Below, piece by piece: positions 5,252 to 7,007 of a stretch of DNA of 7,007 bases (position 1 is its first letter; each line of letters starts with the position of its first letter). The position numbers and the translations under genes are program-made. The notes beneath the pieces were generated by a model. It searched no databases. It had not been told where the DNA came from and saw only the letters and a list, made by a program, of their open reading frames with translations. This DNA is from an uncultured Oscillospiraceae bacterium (GTDB lineage: Bacteria > Bacillota > Clostridia > Oscillospirales > Acutalibacteraceae), in assembly GCA_905200265.1 (NCBI GenBank), contig CAJKJS010000069.1:1-7007 (forward strand). The letters are read 5' to 3'.

Positions 5252-5285
5252 GCGGTTTCAATCTATCATGAAGGAGTCGAAGTGT

Positions 5286-6755
5286 ATGAGCGAAAAAAAC
5301 ACGGGCGCTATCACAGACGCCAGAACGCTTGGCATCCCGAAGATGCTGATTCTGGGCATTCAGCACACCTTCGCCATGTTCGGGGCTACGGTGCTGGTGC
5401 CCCTGCTGACGGGGCTGGATGTGTCCACTACGCTGCTGATGGCCGGGCTGGGCACGCTGCTGTTCCACCTGATCACCAAGGGGAAAGTACCGGCCTTCCT
5501 GGGTTCGTCGTTTGCTTTCCTGGGCGGTTATGCAGCAGTAGCGCCGGCCGCCGGTAAAGACGGCATGACGCAGGCGGAACTGCTGCCGTATGCCTGCCTG
5601 GGTGTGGCCTGTGCCGGGCTGCTGTACCTGGTGCTGGCGGCTATCATTAAGGTTGTGGGCATTTCCCGGGTTATGAAATTCTTCCCGCCCATTGTAACGG
5701 GCCCCATCATCATTGCGATTGGGCTTAGCCTGGCGGGCAGTGCGGTCAATAACTGCCAGACCTGCTGGCCGGTTGCCATCCTGGCCCTGCTGACCATTGT
5801 GATCTTCAACATTTGGGGCAAAGGCATGGCCAAAATCATTCCGATTCTGCTGGGCATCCTGGTGTCGGTGGCTGTATCGATTGTGCTGGCGGTTACCTGC
5901 GGGCAGACCGTTGATTTCCCCCAGGCGGACGGAAGCATTCAGCAGTATATCTGCCTGTTCGGGGATGCAAACATGAAGCTGTTCAGCGTGGAAAAGATCA
6001 CGGCCCTGCAAAATGCGGCTTGGATCGGCTTCCCCATTAACAGCCACGAAATCGTGTTCGGCAATGTCGGCAACACGTCCTTGGCGATTAGCTCCATCAT
6101 TGCCATCATGCCCATCGCGCTGGCTACCATGATGGAACACATCGGCGATATCTCCGCCATCAGCGCTACGGTCGGCAAGAACTTCATCAAAGAACCCGGT
6201 CTGCACCGCACGCTGCTGGGCGACGGGCTGGCTACGATTCTGGCTTCCCTGTTCGGGGGCCCGGCCAACACGACCTACGGCGAAAACACCGGTGTGCTGG
6301 TACTAACGAAAGTCCATGACCCGAAAGTCATCCGCATTGCGGCTTGTGTGGCCATTCTGCTGTCCATGTCTCCGAAAGTGGCCGAATGCATCAGCTTGCT
6401 GCCCGATGCCGTCATCGGCGGTATCTCCTTCGTGCTGTATGGCATGATCTCGGCTATCGGTGTGCGCAACGTGGTAGAAAACCATGTGGACTTTGCCAAG
6501 AGCCGCAACTCCATTGTGGCGGCTGTCATTCTGGTGTCGGCCCTGGGTCTTGGCACGGTAGCCATCCCGCTGGGCGGCATAACCATTGAACTGACGGCTC
6601 TGGCAGTGGCTTCCATTGCCGGCATTGTGCTCAATGCCGTACTGCCGGGCAAAGATTATGTATTCGACGAAGAAGTGCCCCAGGAAACCGGTGTGAGCTT
6701 TGAGATTCACGATTCGGTTCACGGCAAACAGGGCGCCGGCGACGAAGAAGAATAA
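5286..6755 (+). CDS. uraA: Uracil permease (NCS2 / nucleobase-ascorbate transporter family)
   Basis: Membrane symporter for uracil uptake (UraA/PyrP type), feeding pyrimidine salvage. The protein is 489 aa and, by family fold, has 14 membrane segments; hydrophobic stretches recur from about residue 20 to 455, with short charged ends. Family marks are GIQHTFAMFGATVLVP (24-39), PAFLGSSFAFLGG (69-81), MMEHIGDIS (282-290), EPGLHRTLLGDGLAT (303-317) and the NCS2 signature NTTYGENTGVLVLTK (328-342). Uracil-contacting residues of E. coli UraA, Glu241 and Glu290, correspond to Glu284 and Glu333; UraA His245 corresponds to Asp288. Xanthine or a wider substrate range cannot be excluded, but the GATVLVP and GSSFAF motifs favour uracil. 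The start at 5286 is set by AAGGAG (5271-5276), 9 nt upstream; in-frame codons at 5250 and 5268 lie at the end of the terminator or lack a ribosome site. Expression is probably governed by the leader attenuator. Confidence 0.93.
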   Translation: MSEKNTGAITDARTLGIPKMLILGIQHTFAMFGATVLVPLLTGLDVSTTLLMAGLGTLLFHLITKGKVPAFLGSSFAFLGGYAAVAPAAGKDGMTQAELLPYACLGVACAGLLYLVLAAIIKVVGISRVMKFFPPIVTGPIIIAIGLSLAGSAVNNCQTCWPVAILALLTIVIFNIWGKGMAKIIPILLGILVSVAVSIVLAVTCGQTVDFPQADGSIQQYICLFGDANMKLFSVEKITALQNAAWIGFPINSHEIVFGNVGNTSLAISSIIAIMPIALATMMEHIGDISAISATVGKNFIKEPGLHRTLLGDGLATILASLFGGPANTTYGENTGVLVLTKVHDPKVIRIAACVAILLSMSPKVAECISLLPDAVIGGISFVLYGMISAIGVRNVVENHVDFAKSRNSIVAAVILVSALGLGTVAIPLGGITIELTALAVASIAGIVLNAVLPGKDYVFDEEVPQETGVSFEIHDSVHGKQGAGDEEE

Positions 6756-6761
6756 CATGCA

Positions 6762-6799
6762 AAAAAGCCTGTATCCTTTGTGGTACAGGCTTTTTCTTT
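6762..6799. terminator. Bidirectional intrinsic terminator between convergent genes
   Basis: AAAAAGCCTGTA (6762-6773) and TACAGGCTTTTT (6784-6795) form a perfect 12-bp stem with a 10-nt loop, with T-rich tails on both strands (TTTTTCTTTC to the right, the A-run read as T to the left). It starts 6 bp after the uraA stop and 13 bp beyond the stop of the leftward gene, so it can end both transcripts. Confidence 0.92.
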
Positions 6800-6812
6800 C
6801 TTAGTAAAGCGC

Positions 6813-7007
6813 TTAGGAGTCCCTTTCGGTACTGGGCAAATCGGCCAGATTGCGCCGGTCTTCCCCCGGCAAGGTACGCAGGTATTCGCTGCCGTTGCGT
6901 TCGGCAACGGCCACCCCCAGAATGCCCCCCTCTTTCGCCAGGGCAATGCCTTCCTGTTTGGTCAGTTTTTGTCCGTCGGCCAACTGGTAGCCACTAGCCC
7001 GTCCGCC
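6813..7007 (-). CDS. C-terminal part of a DUF3892-like small protein
   Basis: Open leftward frame from the right edge to a TAA at 6815-6813; 64 residues are visible and the N-terminus is outside the window. Its order of motifs, YQLADGQKLTKQEGIALAKEG, then GVAVAERNGSEYLRTLPGEDRRNLADLP, resembles the DUF3892 family as I recall it: a short beta-hairpin/helix domain in which a D/NG-x-x-L-T/S-x-E-A helix is followed by a strand with G-x-x-YLRS/T-x-P and a terminal NLxxLP. DUF3892 has no assigned function that I know of. The part seen is hydrophilic and likely cytoplasmic. It converges on uraA and shares its terminator, so the two are not co-transcribed. The assignment is from memory of the pattern, without a search. 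Confidence 0.68.
   Translation of the reverse strand, partial: GGRASGYQLADGQKLTKQEGIALAKEGGILGVAVAERNGSEYLRTLPGEDRRNLADLPSTERDS

Noticed and set aside
5250..5285. Upstream starts for uraA (TTG 5250, ATG 5268)
   Set aside because: The first lies in the terminator T-run, the second has no ribosome site, and AAGGAG at 5271-5276 fits only the ATG at 5286.
5105..5557. A 150-aa frame running from the uraA leader into the permease
   Set aside because: It overlaps uraA out of frame, has no ribosome site, and its residues look like a frame-shifted shadow.
5166..6206. A 346-codon open frame antisense to uraA
   Set aside because: Shadow of the permease gene, with low-complexity Gln/Asp/His content and no start signals.
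1..7007. Mobile elements, CRISPR arrays, tRNA genes
   Set aside because: No terminal inverted repeats with transposase, no regularly spaced repeats and no tRNA-like cloverleaf were seen; the gene order looks like ordinary chromosome.

Overview
The window reads as ordinary chromosome from a Gram-positive anaerobe, most likely a mid-GC member of the Clostridia (Bacillota). This is an inference. It rests on strong AGGAGG-type ribosome binding sites, sigma-A-like promoters with 17-bp spacers, a LexA/DinR-type GAAC-N4-GTTC box, a flavin reductase-rubredoxin fusion typical of strict anaerobes, and the best-matching forms of GlyA, RarA and UraA. The genus cannot be fixed from this sequence. No mobile element, CRISPR array, tRNA or rRNA was seen.

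Layout: (1) An endonuclease III gene (nth) runs leftward off the left edge. (2) A 277-bp divergent intergenic region carries back-to-back promoters for nth and glyA. (3) glyA (serine hydroxymethyltransferase) forms a single transcription unit closed by an intrinsic terminator. (4) A new promoter, overlaid with inverted repeats that include a perfect SOS-box core, drives an apparent three-gene operon: an unrecognised 224-aa cytoplasmic protein, rarA (replication-associated AAA+ ATPase), and a high-molecular-weight-rubredoxin-like flavoprotein whose ATG overlaps the rarA stop codon. (5) A 257-bp gap holds a promoter, a 28-codon leader ORF with a pyrimidine-rich, Phe-rich stretch, and a strong intrinsic terminator whose 5' arm is the end of the leader ORF. 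It is followed by a uracil permease gene (uraA/pyrP type). (6) A bidirectional terminator separates uraA from the C-terminal half of a convergent small protein resembling DUF3892.

The most interesting item is the uraA leader. Its architecture matches the UTP-sensing, translation-coupled attenuator of enterobacterial pyrBI (leader ORF, U-rich tract, terminator overlapping the ORF's 3' end, stop codon in the hairpin loop) rather than the PyrR-binding attenuator usual for pyrimidine genes in this phylum. The second is the possible SOS control of the unknown-rarA-flavorubredoxin operon, which would tie an uncharacterised protein and a redox enzyme to replication stress.
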